A stretch of DNA of 64,000 bases from Gordonia sputi NBRC 100414 (GCF_000248055.1 NZ_BAFC01000117.1:1-64000); one strand, 5' to 3'; positions 25,463 through 35,730 are shown, counted from the first letter of the stretch. Translations and numbers: made by a program. The notes: a model not told the origin generated them from the letters alone.

Positions 25463-25547
25463 CCCGTTTTCAGTCATTTTTGCGACGACCGTCGACACCG
25501 ACCTGGGCTTTTGCCGGCCGGCGCCGCGCCGAATGACTGAAAACGGG
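25463..25547. repeat. 85-bp inverted-repeat element, copy B
   Basis: Perfect 16-bp arms CCCGTTTTCAGTCATT (25463-25478) and AATGACTGAAAACGGG (25532-25547) bound the element. It is 19 bp past the acs stop codon and in the same orientation relative to the flanking genes as copy A at 4674-4758. It might act as a transcription terminator for acs, but a T-run is absent. Confidence 0.85.
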
Positions 25548-25565
25548 CGAGCACTATGGTGCGGA

Positions 25566-27518
<1,953 letters not shown>

Positions 27519-27597
27519 CTCTGAGCAGGGCCTTTCACTCTCGGTGTGCATTCACGCGACTCCACCCGCGGTGAGGTGGGGCGTGCCGGGGTCTCAT

Positions 27598-27613
27598 TGT
27601 GAGGGTAGTCACG
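27598..27613 (-). promoter_or_regulatory. Crp/GlxR box upstream of acs
   Basis: TGTGAGGGTAGTCACG matches TGTGA-N6-TCACA at 9 of 10 fixed positions with correct spacing. It lies 80 bp before the acs ATG. GlxR/Crp control of acetate genes is established in related corynebacteria. Confidence 0.6.
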
Positions 27614-27691
27614 TTGGGGTGGCGTTGCAGGCGCCGGGGGACTGGCGGCACAGCTCGCGCGCCGAGCTGTCGATGGGGCGCGACGAACGGT

Positions 27692-28171
27692 TCACACGGC
27701 GTCTGTCACCGGGACAACGATCTGTGTGACCATGTCCTCCGGATCGGCGTCGGGAGTCGGCTGAGTCAGATAGATCTCCCACACAACATCCCCGCGAACC
27801 AGGGAGTGATCGGCAATCCACGCGAACAACGTCGCGTAGACGTCGGACAGGTGGTCGTAGTTGCCGCGGTGGTCGTAGGTGACCGCGCGACCTCCCGGGG
27901 TCTGGAACGGCGTCACGTCATCGGTCGCTTCGACGACTCCTTCGACGGGGAAGCCGACACCGACATCAATGGTGTCGGTAGGGAGTCCGAAGGTCAGCCC
28001 ACGTGGCGGTCCGGTGATCGCCAGCCCCGACGACGCGATCGCCGCAGGCAGTCTGCTGAACGCGTCGTCGTAAAGGCCGCGCAGCGCGTCAAAGGGTACC
28101 GTCGCGCGGATCAGCGCCAGCTGCTCGGCGTCGACGGTGGTGATCTGTGGGTGCTGCGTGAGGATGGACAT
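27692..28171 (-). CDS. GyrI-like/AraC effector-binding-domain protein
   Basis: The 159-residue protein is a single SHV-type (GyrI-like) domain: repeated strand-helix units with DVGVGFPVEGVV, TPGGRAVTYDHRGNYDHLSDVYATLFAW and the closing WEIYLTQPTPDADPEDMVTQI. Such domains bind small hydrophobic or cationic ligands, and some hydrolyse electrophilic cyclopropanes. No DNA-binding domain is attached. It is divergent to the Fic-fold gene (105-bp gap) and upstream of acs in direction of reading. Confidence 0.8.
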   Translation of the reverse strand: MSILTQHPQITTVDAEQLALIRATVPFDALRGLYDDAFSRLPAAIASSGLAITGPPRGLTFGLPTDTIDVGVGFPVEGVVEATDDVTPFQTPGGRAVTYDHRGNYDHLSDVYATLFAWIADHSLVRGDVVWEIYLTQPTPDADPEDMVTQIVVPVTDAV

Positions 28172-28276
28172 AGACCGACGGTGTCACAGTTGCGTGGCTC
28201 CGACCGGGCGTTCGTTGGGTGAGCGTCCGCGGGGCACACAATCTGGCAGCGCAGGCATCGATTACCGTGGCCGACT

Positions 28277-29032
28277 GTGACTACCGACCCTCTCGCGCCG
28301 CTTGTGGAGCTGCCCGGCGTGCGCGAGGCCGCCGACCGTGCGCGTGATGCGCTCGGCGCTGTGCACCGGCATCCGGCCAATCTGCGTGGCTGGAACAACA
28401 CCGCGACCGAGGCGTCGTGGCGAGCCGGCCGATCGTCTGCGGCGATCGACGGGGGGAGCGTCGAACTGAGGCGTGACGGAGACTTCGACGACCCGATCCT
28501 GGCCGGCGCGATGCGGGTGGCCCAGGCGCTCGACGGTGATTCGCTCGATGCGTTGACGTCGGTGTATCGACGCGCGCCCGCGCAGGCGTTCGCGCGGCTG
28601 CATATGCTGGCCGCCGCCGACCTCGTCGACGACCCCGACCTGCTCGGCCGTCCGCGACCGGGAGCCGACGTCGCGACGCGACTCGAACTCCTCGGCCAGT
28701 TGATCACCGGAGCGACGTCGGCACCTGCGCCGGTGTTGGCCGCGGTGGTGCACGGCGAACTGTTGACGCTCGACGCCTTCGGGAGTGCCAGCGGTGTCGT
28801 CGCCCGCGCGGCGTCGCGCCTGACGTCGACGTCGAGTGGTCTCGATCCACACAACCTCGGCGTACCCGAGGTGACCTGGTTCAAGAAAGTCGACGAATAT
28901 CACTCGCTGGCAACGGGATTCGGTACCGGTCAGCCAGATGCACTCGGCGCGTGGATCGTGTTCTGCTGCGAGGCGATGGTGACCGGAGCGACCGAGGCGA
29001 AGTCGATCGCCGACGCCGCTCGCGCGGGATGA
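28277..29032 (+). CDS. Fic-fold protein with degenerate active site
   Basis: The 251-residue protein of an actinobacterial family is often annotated only as hypothetical or oxidoreductase (Rv3662c-like, from memory). By eye the segment HGELLTLDAFGSASGVVAR (159-177) aligns with the Fic core, whose consensus is HPFxDGNGRxxR: Phe168, Gly173 and Arg177 are kept, but the catalytic His is Asp166 and the phosphate-binding GNGR is ASGV. An N-terminal RSSAAIDGG (52-60) resembles the Fic SSxIEG inhibitory region. It therefore probably lacks AMP-transferase activity and may be a binding protein. The fold assignment is an inference. Confidence 0.65.
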   Translation: MTTDPLAPLVELPGVREAADRARDALGAVHRHPANLRGWNNTATEASWRAGRSSAAIDGGSVELRRDGDFDDPILAGAMRVAQALDGDSLDALTSVYRRAPAQAFARLHMLAAADLVDDPDLLGRPRPGADVATRLELLGQLITGATSAPAPVLAAVVHGELLTLDAFGSASGVVARAASRLTSTSSGLDPHNLGVPEVTWFKKVDEYHSLATGFGTGQPDALGAWIVFCCEAMVTGATEAKSIADAARAG

Positions 29033-29822
29033 TGGCTGTCTGATTGGTGCCGGGGAGCCGGACGCTGCCAGCGGGCGAAGACTTGCCCCAGACAGCACTG
29101 CGGGCGGCCCACCTGTCTCTCGACAGGTTGCCGCCCGCGTAGCACGGACCCAAGTTACCAAGCGTGCTGCGGTGGGTTGTGGTCACCGCCTCGGCGAGGG
29201 ATCACGTTCTGCGAGAACAGGTCTCCTCCGTCGCGCTGCCCTTGCTCTCTGGCCCGCTCACGGCATCCGTCGATGTCGGTGCCGGACGAACTCTCGGGCC
29301 AGGCGTGGCGCTGCAGTTGTCGGAGTTGTTGCTCGAAGCCGCGATGTCGCAGGCGCACAACACTTGTGCCTCATGCGGCGTGCTCCGCGTGGGTGCTTGC
29401 CGCCCGTGCTGGGAGTGCTCGCCGGGGGGTTCGGTCCTTCTCTTCCGGATCGGACTTTGCTCGACGAGGTTTCCGTGATTTACGTTCTACACCGTGATCG
29501 GCGTCACATCAAGCCCCTTGGCGGGCCGCCCTGGAAACTCTCGCAAGCGAGCTCGACCGACGGGTCCCGGGGCGAGAAACGAGGTGATCAGGATCGGGCC
29601 CGAAAGATGCCTGCCGGCCGTCTGGCCCACACATCACTCGTGCGGATTTGGTTAGACATCTTTAACTGCACCCGTCTCGCGGAGGGATGGATCGACGTAT
29701 CCGCAGTTCCAGGCCTCGCGCATCACGAAGGCCGTTTGGGACGAACGACCGCTCGGCGAACTATCGCAAATGCTGCAATCAGTATTCTCACCTGGCGTTC
29801 GAGTGTGTATAGCCAGTGCTAC
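29033..29822. other. long intergenic region before the 6C RNA
   Basis: About 790 bp without a convincing gene. A strong hairpin lies at 29100-29138. A 104-codon frame from GTG 29164 to 29478 is partly protein-like at its start and cysteine-rich later, but has no ribosome site and no recognisable family. The part from 29480 to 29820 is lower in GC and shows no coding pattern. In M. tuberculosis a HAD hydrolase gene (Rv3661) is near here; none was found. Confidence 0.5.
29100..29138 (+). terminator. very stable hairpin past the Fic-fold gene
   Basis: Outer stem GCGGGCGGC/GCCGCCCGC (9 bp) and inner stem ACCTGTC/GACAGGT (7 bp) with a TCTC loop are separated by a 2/1 bulge. It is 68 bp past the stop codon. 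There is no T-run, so it may be a non-canonical terminator or part of a small RNA. Confidence 0.45.
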
Positions 29823-29839
29823 CCGGTTCTCTATTGAAC

Positions 29840-29936
29840 CGGCGCCTTTCAGCCCGACCCCCCGGGGCTGAAACGCGACAACCCCGGCCCCCTCCCCCCC
29901 TGGCCGGGGTTGTCCTCTGTCTGGGGGTCTTTTCTT
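29840..29936 (+). ncRNA. 6C small RNA
   Basis: Two adjacent hairpins carry C-rich loops: TTTCAGCCC/GGGGCTGAAA (29847-29873) with a six-C run, and GACAACCCCGGCC/GGCCGGGGTTGTC (29877-29914) with another C run. A T-rich tail (TCTTTTCTTTG) follows. This is the defining shape of the actinobacterial 6C RNA, a G-rich-target antisense regulator, and it lies next to the ssd/tad locus as in M. tuberculosis. A further hairpin (CCGGTTC/GAACCGG, 29823-29842) directly precedes it. Exact ends are not known. Confidence 0.9.
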
Positions 29937-30047
29937 TGTCAGCAACCGGGCTGGGTTGCTCTCTGGGCTGGACGGTCTGGCCGCGTCAAGGCGGTCTCGT
30001 CTCGTCAATCCGGCTGCGTTCGACATCAGCGTACACCGCCGTATCAA

Positions 30048-30067
30048 CAATTCACTATTGTGAATTG
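30048..30067. promoter_or_regulatory. perfect AT-rich dyad upstream of the Tad operon
   Basis: CAATTCAC-TATT-GTGAATTG is a perfect 8-bp inverted repeat in a locally AT-rich stretch, 133 bp before the first gene of the operon. It is a candidate operator for pilus gene control. Confidence 0.5.
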
Positions 30068-30200
30068 CGCTGCGTCGACCCTTACGGGTTGAGCTGCGCT
30101 GGGCGTGCGCGCTCATCCACAGGCAAGTCTCTGTCCCCAGATGCGCCACCCATCGTGACGGTGGAGCGTACCGGTCGGCGGTTCGACGCATGCTCAGTTC

Positions 30201-31262
30201 ATGTCCGACGACCTCCTCGCCCTCGTGGCCGAACATTTGCACGACGACGTTGCCCGGTGCGCTGCCGCAGCGGGATATCGCCTGATCTCCGGTGACGCGC
30301 GTGAGTGCCGGCGGGAGTGGTTGAGAACTCGTGCAGTCGTGCTCGATCCGCCCGCTGTCGCCACGCTCGCGCAGAGCTCGCTGCCACGGCGCGGCGGAGT
30401 CGTGCTGATCTCCGATGTCGAACCCGCTTCTGCGACATGGCGTGGTGCGCTCGATCTCGGGGCCGTCGATTCGGCTGTACTTCCCGACGATGAGTCCCAT
30501 TTGGTGCGGACTCTCACCGAACTGAGGCTGCCGGCGTCGCGCCAAGCAGGAGCATTGGCGTTCATTCCGGCGCACGGCGGGGCGGGAGCGTCGACGCTCG
30601 CCGTGGCGAGCGCGCTGGCTGCCGTCGACAGCGGCGAGCGGGTGTTGCTGCTCGACCTCGACGAACTCGGGGCCGGATTGGATCTCACGCTCGGCGTAGA
30701 AGCGCGTGAAGGACTCCGCTGGCAAGACCTTTCCTTCGACGAGGGTGCGGTCAGCGGTGCGTCGCTCCGAAATGCGTTGCCGCGCTACAACGACAGGCTC
30801 GCGTTGGTCACCGGGAGGCGTGACGACATCCGGCCGCTCTCGCGTGGACCTGTGCTCGCAGCGGTAGATGCCGGTCGTGCGCACGGCGACCTGGTGATCG
30901 CGGATCTCCCGCGCGCCGACACCCCGGTGGTGCGCGCAGTGGCCGAGTCGGCCGAATTGGTGGTGGTGGTGACCACTCCGACCGTCGCAGGTACCGCAGC
31001 CGCACGTCTCCTGATCGCTCGATTGCTGACGGCGTGCCCGCGTGTCGAACTCGTGATCCGCGGGCCGTCTCCCGGCGGGTTGCGGGCAGCGCAGGTTGCC
31101 GATGCGGTCGGTGTGCCGTTGATCGCCGCGTGCCGGCCCGACCCGCGCCTGGCCACGCGTCTCGAAGCAGGACGTCTGCGGGTCGCGCCGCGCAGTCCGT
31201 TGGGGCGCGCGGCGTCGGCCGTGTACTCCCGATTCACCGACGCTCGAGTGGCTGCATCATGA
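30201..31262 (+). CDS. ssd: CpaE/TadZ-like ATPase (ssd, septum-site determining)
   Basis: The 353-residue protein has an N-terminal receiver-like part (about 1-110) and a MinD/ParA-like domain. The P-loop is AHGGAGASTLA (about 118-128), lacking the usual Lys before GxGKT; this variant occurs in CpaE-type proteins. LLLDLDELGAGLDLTLG and VIADLPRADTPV form the other nucleotide motifs. CpaE/TadZ proteins place Tad pilus machines at the pole; the mycobacterial homologue (Rv3660c) is reported to affect septation. It heads an operon, with its stop overlapping the tadA start. Confidence 0.88.
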   Translation: MSDDLLALVAEHLHDDVARCAAAAGYRLISGDARECRREWLRTRAVVLDPPAVATLAQSSLPRRGGVVLISDVEPASATWRGALDLGAVDSAVLPDDESHLVRTLTELRLPASRQAGALAFIPAHGGAGASTLAVASALAAVDSGERVLLLDLDELGAGLDLTLGVEAREGLRWQDLSFDEGAVSGASLRNALPRYNDRLALVTGRRDDIRPLSRGPVLAAVDAGRAHGDLVIADLPRADTPVVRAVAESAELVVVVTTPTVAGTAAARLLIARLLTACPRVELVIRGPSPGGLRAAQVADAVGVPLIAACRPDPRLATRLEAGRLRVAPRSPLGRAASAVYSRFTDARVAAS

Positions 31263-32473
31263 GTAGTGCTGCGACGCAGCGAAGTTCACGCGTGCAGGCG
31301 GCGACCGAATTATCCGACGACGCTCTGATCGACAGGGTGCGTGAGCGCCTCGCCAAGGAGTCGGCCGAACCGACGGCAGCGGTCATCGCGGAGGCGATTC
31401 GCGCGGAGTCGGGTGGTGTTCTCGGCGACACCGATCTGCTTGCGGCACTGCGGCATCTGCAGACCGAACTGACCGGCGCGGGCCGACTCGAGGTACTGCT
31501 CGCCGAGCCCGGTGTCGCCGACGTGCTCGTCGTCGGACCGCAGCGGGTCTGGGTCGATCGCGGCAGTGGTCTCGAACCGACTGGTATCACCTTCGACGAC
31601 GATGCGGCCGTCCGACGACTCGCTAGTCGGCTGGCTCTCGGCGCCGGTAGACGTCTCGACGACGCGCAACCGTGGGTCGACGCCCAGCTCACGTCGCTCG
31701 GCAGACGCGGGCTCACCGTGCGGCTCCACGCGGTCATCCCTCCGCTCGCCGCGGACGGTACATGTATCTCTCTGCGGGTATTGCGCACGGCCGGAATGGA
31801 TATGGCGGGACTGATCGCGTCGGAGGCGGTCCCGCCCGAGTTGGTCGAGGTGCTCGAAGCGATGGTCGCCGCACGTCTCGCCTTCCTTATCGTCGGCGGA
31901 ACCGGGTCGGGCAAGACGACTCTGCTGAACGCGTTGATCGGTGCCATGGCCCCGACTGATCGGGTGCTGTGCGTCGAGGACGCGTTGGAACTCGCCCCTG
32001 CGCACCCACATGTGGTGCGTCTTGTCGCACGAACGTCGAATGTCGAAGGGATGGGCGAGGTTCCGGTACGTGTCCTGGTTCGACAAGCGCTGCGGATGCG
32101 ACCCGACCGCATCATCGTCGGGGAGGTTCGCGGTGCCGAGGTCATCGACCTCCTCACCGCGCTCAACACCGGCCATGAAGGGAGCGGTGGGACGTTGCAT
32201 GCCAACTCGACGTCGGAGGTTCCTGCCCGTATGGAAGCGCTTGCGGCACTGGGGGGAATGAACCGGGAGGCTTTGCACTCACAGCTCGCGGCCGCCGTCC
32301 GAATCGTCGTCGGCGTCAGCCGCACGGCCGGTGGAGCGCGGGGGATTGTCGAAGTCGGGCTGGTGTCCCGGAACGCCGATGGATGGGTGACGATCCTGCC
32401 GGTTTGGCTGCGCAACAGTGGATTCACCGAGCACCGCGCGGAGTTCGACGCGTTGGTCGAGGAGCGCACATGA
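31259..32473 (+). CDS. tadA: TadA-type secretion ATPase
   Basis: The 404-residue hexameric ATPase powers Flp pilus or type II-like assembly. It has an N-terminal helical domain, Walker A GGTGSGKTT (about 211-219), an Asp box with CVEDALELAP, Walker B RPDRIIVGEVRGAEV and the His box THEG-like NTGHEGSGGTLHANS. ATG at 31259 overlaps the ssd stop (ATGA); the frame continues further upstream but only as shadow. It is the only motor ATPase in the cluster. Confidence 0.92.
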   Translation: MSSAATQRSSRVQAATELSDDALIDRVRERLAKESAEPTAAVIAEAIRAESGGVLGDTDLLAALRHLQTELTGAGRLEVLLAEPGVADVLVVGPQRVWVDRGSGLEPTGITFDDDAAVRRLASRLALGAGRRLDDAQPWVDAQLTSLGRRGLTVRLHAVIPPLAADGTCISLRVLRTAGMDMAGLIASEAVPPELVEVLEAMVAARLAFLIVGGTGSGKTTLLNALIGAMAPTDRVLCVEDALELAPAHPHVVRLVARTSNVEGMGEVPVRVLVRQALRMRPDRIIVGEVRGAEVIDLLTALNTGHEGSGGTLHANSTSEVPARMEALAALGGMNREALHSQLAAAVRIVVGVSRTAGGARGIVEVGLVSRNADGWVTILPVWLRNSGFTEHRAEFDALVEERT

Positions 32474-33300
32474 GCATCGTGTTGGCGGCGCTTGCGATTG
32501 CGGTGATGTGGTGGCCGACGAGTCGGGCCGAGCATCGGGTGTCGATGTTGGCCGGGACGGCGGCGACGCGGTGGACCCGGTTGCAGCCGAGCGCTTTTGG
32601 GTTGGTCTGCGCGCCGCTGGTGGCAATGCTCGTCGGAGGGATCGCGGGTGCGCTGGCGGCGTCGATCGTGGTGGCACTGGTCGTCTGGCTCCGTCGGCGA
32701 AGACGTCGTGCGGCCGAGCACGAGATTCAGCGCGACGAGATGTTGACCGCTCTGGCGCTGATGATCGCCGAGCTGTCGGTGGGAGCTCCGCCCGCCCGCG
32801 CATGTGCCGTTGCAGCGCGGGAGATCTCGGAGGGAGGGGAGAGTCCATCGGAGGTGGCCGAAGGGCTGACCGTGTTGGCCGCACGAGCCGAACTCGGTGG
32901 GAACGTCGTCGTCGATGGGGCGTCTGAGAGTCGGGGACAGGGATCTGGTTCGGATTCTTCGGGTCAGTCGTGGCGGCGGATCGCCGTCGCGTGGCGAACC
33001 GCGGAGCACTCGGGCGTCCCGATGGGGGAGTTGCTCGAGTCGTTGCGCGCCGACCTCTCCGCGCGACGCGCATTCACCGAGCGCACGCGAGCGGGCCTTG
33101 CGGGGCCGCGCGCGACTGCCGTTGTGCTGGCGGGACTTCCGCTCCTCGGGATAGGGCTGGGTCAGGCGACGGGCGCGCGCCCGATCCAGGTATTGCTCGG
33201 CGGGGGTCTCGGCGGCATGTTGCTGGTGATCGGCACGGCGCTGGTCGCCGCGGGCATGGTGTGGACCGAACGCATCACCGACAAGGTGGTGCGCGGATGA
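32470..33300 (+). CDS. tadB: TadB-like inner membrane platform protein
   Basis: The 276-residue type II secretion F-domain protein has membrane helices near 1-15, 40-72 and two at the C-terminus (about 218-266). The cytoplasmic part includes DEMLTALALMIAELSVG and WRTAEHSGVPMGELLESL, typical of GspF/TadB folds. A Gly/Ser-rich insert (about 145-170) separates the helices. ATGA overlaps join it to tadA and tadC. Confidence 0.85.
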   Translation: MSIVLAALAIAVMWWPTSRAEHRVSMLAGTAATRWTRLQPSAFGLVCAPLVAMLVGGIAGALAASIVVALVVWLRRRRRRAAEHEIQRDEMLTALALMIAELSVGAPPARACAVAAREISEGGESPSEVAEGLTVLAARAELGGNVVVDGASESRGQGSGSDSSGQSWRRIAVAWRTAEHSGVPMGELLESLRADLSARRAFTERTRAGLAGPRATAVVLAGLPLLGIGLGQATGARPIQVLLGGGLGGMLLVIGTALVAAGMVWTERITDKVVRG

Positions 33301-33905
33301 CGATGTCGATGTTGCTACTCGCTGCAGCGGTGTTGATCCTGCCACCGCGCCGGTGGCTGCTGTATCGGGTCGTCGAGCCGCCTGATCGTCCATCGGGCGA
33401 AGCGCGGTGGCTCGGAAAGAACCGTGAGGTCGACGATCCGTTTGCCATCGCCGCAGGCCTCGACCTGTTCGCGGTGTGTCTGCGTGCAGGTCTCACGGTT
33501 CCCGCCTCCGCACTCGCCGTGGCGCAGACAGCACCGGCGACGTTGGCGGAGCCGCTGACCGCTACGGCGGAGCTACTCGAGCTCGGCGCCGAGCCCGAGC
33601 GTGCGTGGTCGACGCCGCTCGGAGTTCGACCAGCACGCCGAAAACACTCCGGCACCGACTATTTCGAGCAGTTGTCGATGCTAGCTCGGCGATCAGCTCG
33701 TGCGGGGTCGGCGCTGTCGGCCCAGGTGGGTGAGCTTGCCACCGAAACCCGACGTCGAGCGCACGACGACGCGCATGCTCGTGCCGAGCGGGCAGGGGTG
33801 CTGGTGAGCGGTCCGCTCGGCCTGTGTTTTCTCCCCGCGTTCGTGTGTCTCGGCATCGTCCCGGTCGTGATCGGCCTCGCGGGCTCAACACTCTCCGGTC
33901 TGTAG
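33297..33905 (+). CDS. tadC: TadC-like inner membrane platform protein
   Basis: The 202-residue protein, shorter than classical TadC (about 300), has an N-terminal helix (MSMLLLAAAVLIL), the F-domain segment AGLDLFAVCLRAGLTVPASALAVA, and a C-terminal helix pair with GPLGLCFLPAFVCLGIVPVVIGLA. The order tadA-tadB-tadC-pilin with 4-bp overlaps indicates one transcript. It is followed by an 83-bp gap before the pilin gene. Confidence 0.83.
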   Translation: MTMSMLLLAAAVLILPPRRWLLYRVVEPPDRPSGEARWLGKNREVDDPFAIAAGLDLFAVCLRAGLTVPASALAVAQTAPATLAEPLTATAELLELGAEPERAWSTPLGVRPARRKHSGTDYFEQLSMLARRSARAGSALSAQVGELATETRRRAHDDAHARAERAGVLVSGPLGLCFLPAFVCLGIVPVVIGLAGSTLSGL

Positions 33906-33988
33906 AAAACCCGATGGATCTCTTCGTGGGTTCCCAACGTCAAAGCATTGCAGCACCAATGAGTTTCACCTCAACCGAAAGGCACATC

Positions 33989-34222
33989 ATGAAGATCCTT
34001 CACGCGACCAGAAGCGGAATCGAACGAATCACGGGTCGTACCAACGCGAACCTGACCAGATTGATGACCGACGACGAAGGCATGAGCACCGCGGAGTACG
34101 CGATCGGCACGATTGCCGCAGCCGCGTTCGGGGCGATCTTGTACACGGTGGTCAGTGGCGACAACATTGTCAGCGCTCTGACCGGGATCATCACCAAGGC
34201 GCTCAACACGTCGGTGGGTTGA
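33989..34222 (+). CDS. Flp-type pilin (DUF4244)
   Basis: The 77-residue pilin-like protein has a short basic leader, then the class IV-b pilin-like junction MSTAEYAIGTIAAAAFGAILYTVVS, where the Glu at position +5 of the mature part and the hydrophobic helix are kept. It matches Rv3656c-type DUF4244 proteins. AAAGG precedes the ATG at 33989. It lies between platform genes and minor TadE-like pseudopilins, so it is the probable major subunit. A cognate prepilin peptidase gene is not in the window. Confidence 0.88.
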   Translation: MKILHATRSGIERITGRTNANLTRLMTDDEGMSTAEYAIGTIAAAAFGAILYTVVSGDNIVSALTGIITKALNTSVG

Positions 34223-34223
34223 G

Positions 34224-34601
34224 ATGCGGCCGCGACGGATTGTCGACGACGAGTCGGGAATGGTCACGATCGAGGGAGCGTATGCGATTTCGGCTGTCGT
34301 GATCGTGGTGATTCTCGCGGTTGGCGTGGTCATGGCGGTAACCACTCAGGTCCGTTGTGCCGACGCCGCCCGCGAAGTCGCTCGGCTGACGGCCGCTGGT
34401 GACGATAACGCCCGTGCCGTAGGCGAGCAGATCGTGCCGGGTGCACAGATCTCTGTTGCGGCGCAGGCGGATCGGATCGTCGTCGAGGTCCGTCGCGGTG
34501 CGCCGATGGTGCCGGGTCTGACACTGTCTGCGCGGGCCGTCGCCGTCCCTGAGCCCGACGGTGCCGACCAGGTCGACGTCGCGCCCGGGGTGGGGCGGTG
34601 A
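34224..34601 (+). CDS. TadE-family pseudopilin
   Basis: The 125-residue protein with the TadE start DDESGMVTIEGAYAISAVVIVVILAVGVVMAV (given in parts: acidic leader, Met-Val-Thr-Ile-Glu-Gly, one helix) has a small extracytoplasmic domain. It begins one base after the pilin stop and overlaps the next gene by 4 bp. TadE-like proteins are minor pilins in Flp systems. It corresponds to Rv3655c. Confidence 0.82.
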   Translation: MRPRRIVDDESGMVTIEGAYAISAVVIVVILAVGVVMAVTTQVRCADAAREVARLTAAGDDNARAVGEQIVPGAQISVAAQADRIVVEVRRGAPMVPGLTLSARAVAVPEPDGADQVDVAPGVGR

Positions 34602-35014
34602 CCTGTCGCCGGTCGGGTGGGGCGCGGGCGCAGCGGGATTCACGCTTCACTCGACTTCTCCGCGACGAGGGCGGCTACGCCACCGTGGCCGCGGCCGGGG
34701 CAATCGCGGGTATCGCAGCGCTGATCGTGTTGGTCATCTATGTGGGTGCGGCGACGCTGGCTCGTCATCGGGCGCAGTCGGCCGCCGATCTCGCCGCGTT
34801 GGCCGCGGCGGCCGATCATGTTGCGGCGCGGGGTGATCCGTGTGCCACGGCCAGGTCGCTCACCGCCGAGCAGCGGCCACGGGCGGAGGTGTTCGAGTGC
34901 GCGGTCGTCGGTGAGGACGTCGTGGTCGGCGTGCGCGTTTCGGTGTCGTTGGGGACGTTGGGGATCCGAGCAGCGTCGGCGCGGGCACGAGCCGGCCCGG
35001 CCGAGGATCCGTGA
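34598..35014 (+). CDS. Rv3654c-like TadE/TadG-type protein
   Basis: The 138-residue protein starts from GTG overlapping the TadE-like gene. A cytoplasmic leader with DEGGYATVAAAGAIAG precedes one helix (about 33-53), and AAADLAALAAAADHVA follows the helix as in the family named after Rv3654c (TIGR03816, from memory). Two cysteines lie in the exported part (about 81 and 99). It closes the Tad-like operon. Its role in secretion or pilus assembly is unproven. Confidence 0.8.
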   Translation: MTCRRSGGARAQRDSRFTRLLRDEGGYATVAAAGAIAGIAALIVLVIYVGAATLARHRAQSAADLAALAAAADHVAARGDPCATARSLTAEQRPRAEVFECAVVGEDVVVGVRVSVSLGTLGIRAASARARAGPAEDP

Positions 35015-35174
35015 CGCCTTCCCGACCCGTGACACCGTCAGGTGCCGGGCCATGTGGTCCGTTCGTACTCAAATGACGGCTTTCACCCGATCGAGTTACA
35101 TCGATGCAGCATCGGGCTGGGTACCGTCCAATGGCGCACTACTGTCTCGTTCGTCCGAATCTCGGAGGTCGTCC

Positions 35175-35678
35175 ATGAAGTTCTCCCGTTCCGCCGGCGC
35201 TGCTGCACTCTGTGCTGCCGCGGTGGTCCTGTCGATGCCCGCTGCCGCACACGCAGGAGGGACCAAGGACCCGCGGTACGCGGCACCGCCTGCATCGTCG
35301 GCCCCGGCCGAGGCATGCTCGGATCGCGCGCCGTATGCGGGGCAGTGGGTTGGGCACGGGCGATCGATTGATCTGCGCGACAACGGTTCCGGAACCATCA
35401 CACTCGGCAGCGGTGCGTCGAATAGCGAAACGTGGACGTTGGCCTGGAAGGCGCAGAAGACCACGGTGTTCCCCGACTGCGGCATCCTGACTGAGGTCAA
35501 GACGCAGACCAAGAAGCTGGGTCAGGGCAGCTACGGAATACTGGGCGCCGGGAAGCAGTTCGAGGGCGCGCTGGGTAAACGAGAAGGACACACGGTCCTG
35601 TTGATGTCGCTGCATCCCGGCCAGGACTCGATTCCGTTCTGCCGCACCAACGATTACGCCAGCGAATGCGGCGCATAG
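35175..35678 (+). CDS. small secreted protein, related to the facing lipoprotein
   Basis: The 167-residue exported protein has a signal peptide (about 1-27, ending PAAAHA). The mature part contains PYAGQWVGHGRSIDLRDNG and ends CRTNDYASECGA. The same pattern (FTGAWEGHTRDMNLKADG ... YGYSRECGA) is found in the lipoprotein at 35720-36367, so the two are paralogues. GGAGG precedes the ATG at 35175. Four cysteines probably form two disulfides. No family or function was recognised. Confidence 0.8.
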   Translation: MKFSRSAGAAALCAAAVVLSMPAAAHAGGTKDPRYAAPPASSAPAEACSDRAPYAGQWVGHGRSIDLRDNGSGTITLGSGASNSETWTLAWKAQKTTVFPDCGILTEVKTQTKKLGQGSYGILGAGKQFEGALGKREGHTVLLMSLHPGQDSIPFCRTNDYASECGA

Positions 35679-35708
35679 TTCGCTATTACCTTAAGGGTCT
35701 TTGATGTT

Positions 35709-35730
35709 GCGGGGCCTGATCAGGCTCCGC
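35709..35730 (-). terminator. palindrome over the lipoprotein stop codon
   Basis: GCGGGGCCTGA/TCAGGCTCCGC is an almost perfect inverted repeat that includes the TGA of the minus-strand gene. It lies in the 41-bp gap between two convergent genes and may end transcription from either side. No T-run is seen. Confidence 0.4.

Noticed and set aside
29164-29478. 104-codon frame before the 6C RNA
   Set aside because: The first third looks partly protein-like, but no ribosome site, family or conserved position supports it. It is mentioned only in the intergenic entry.
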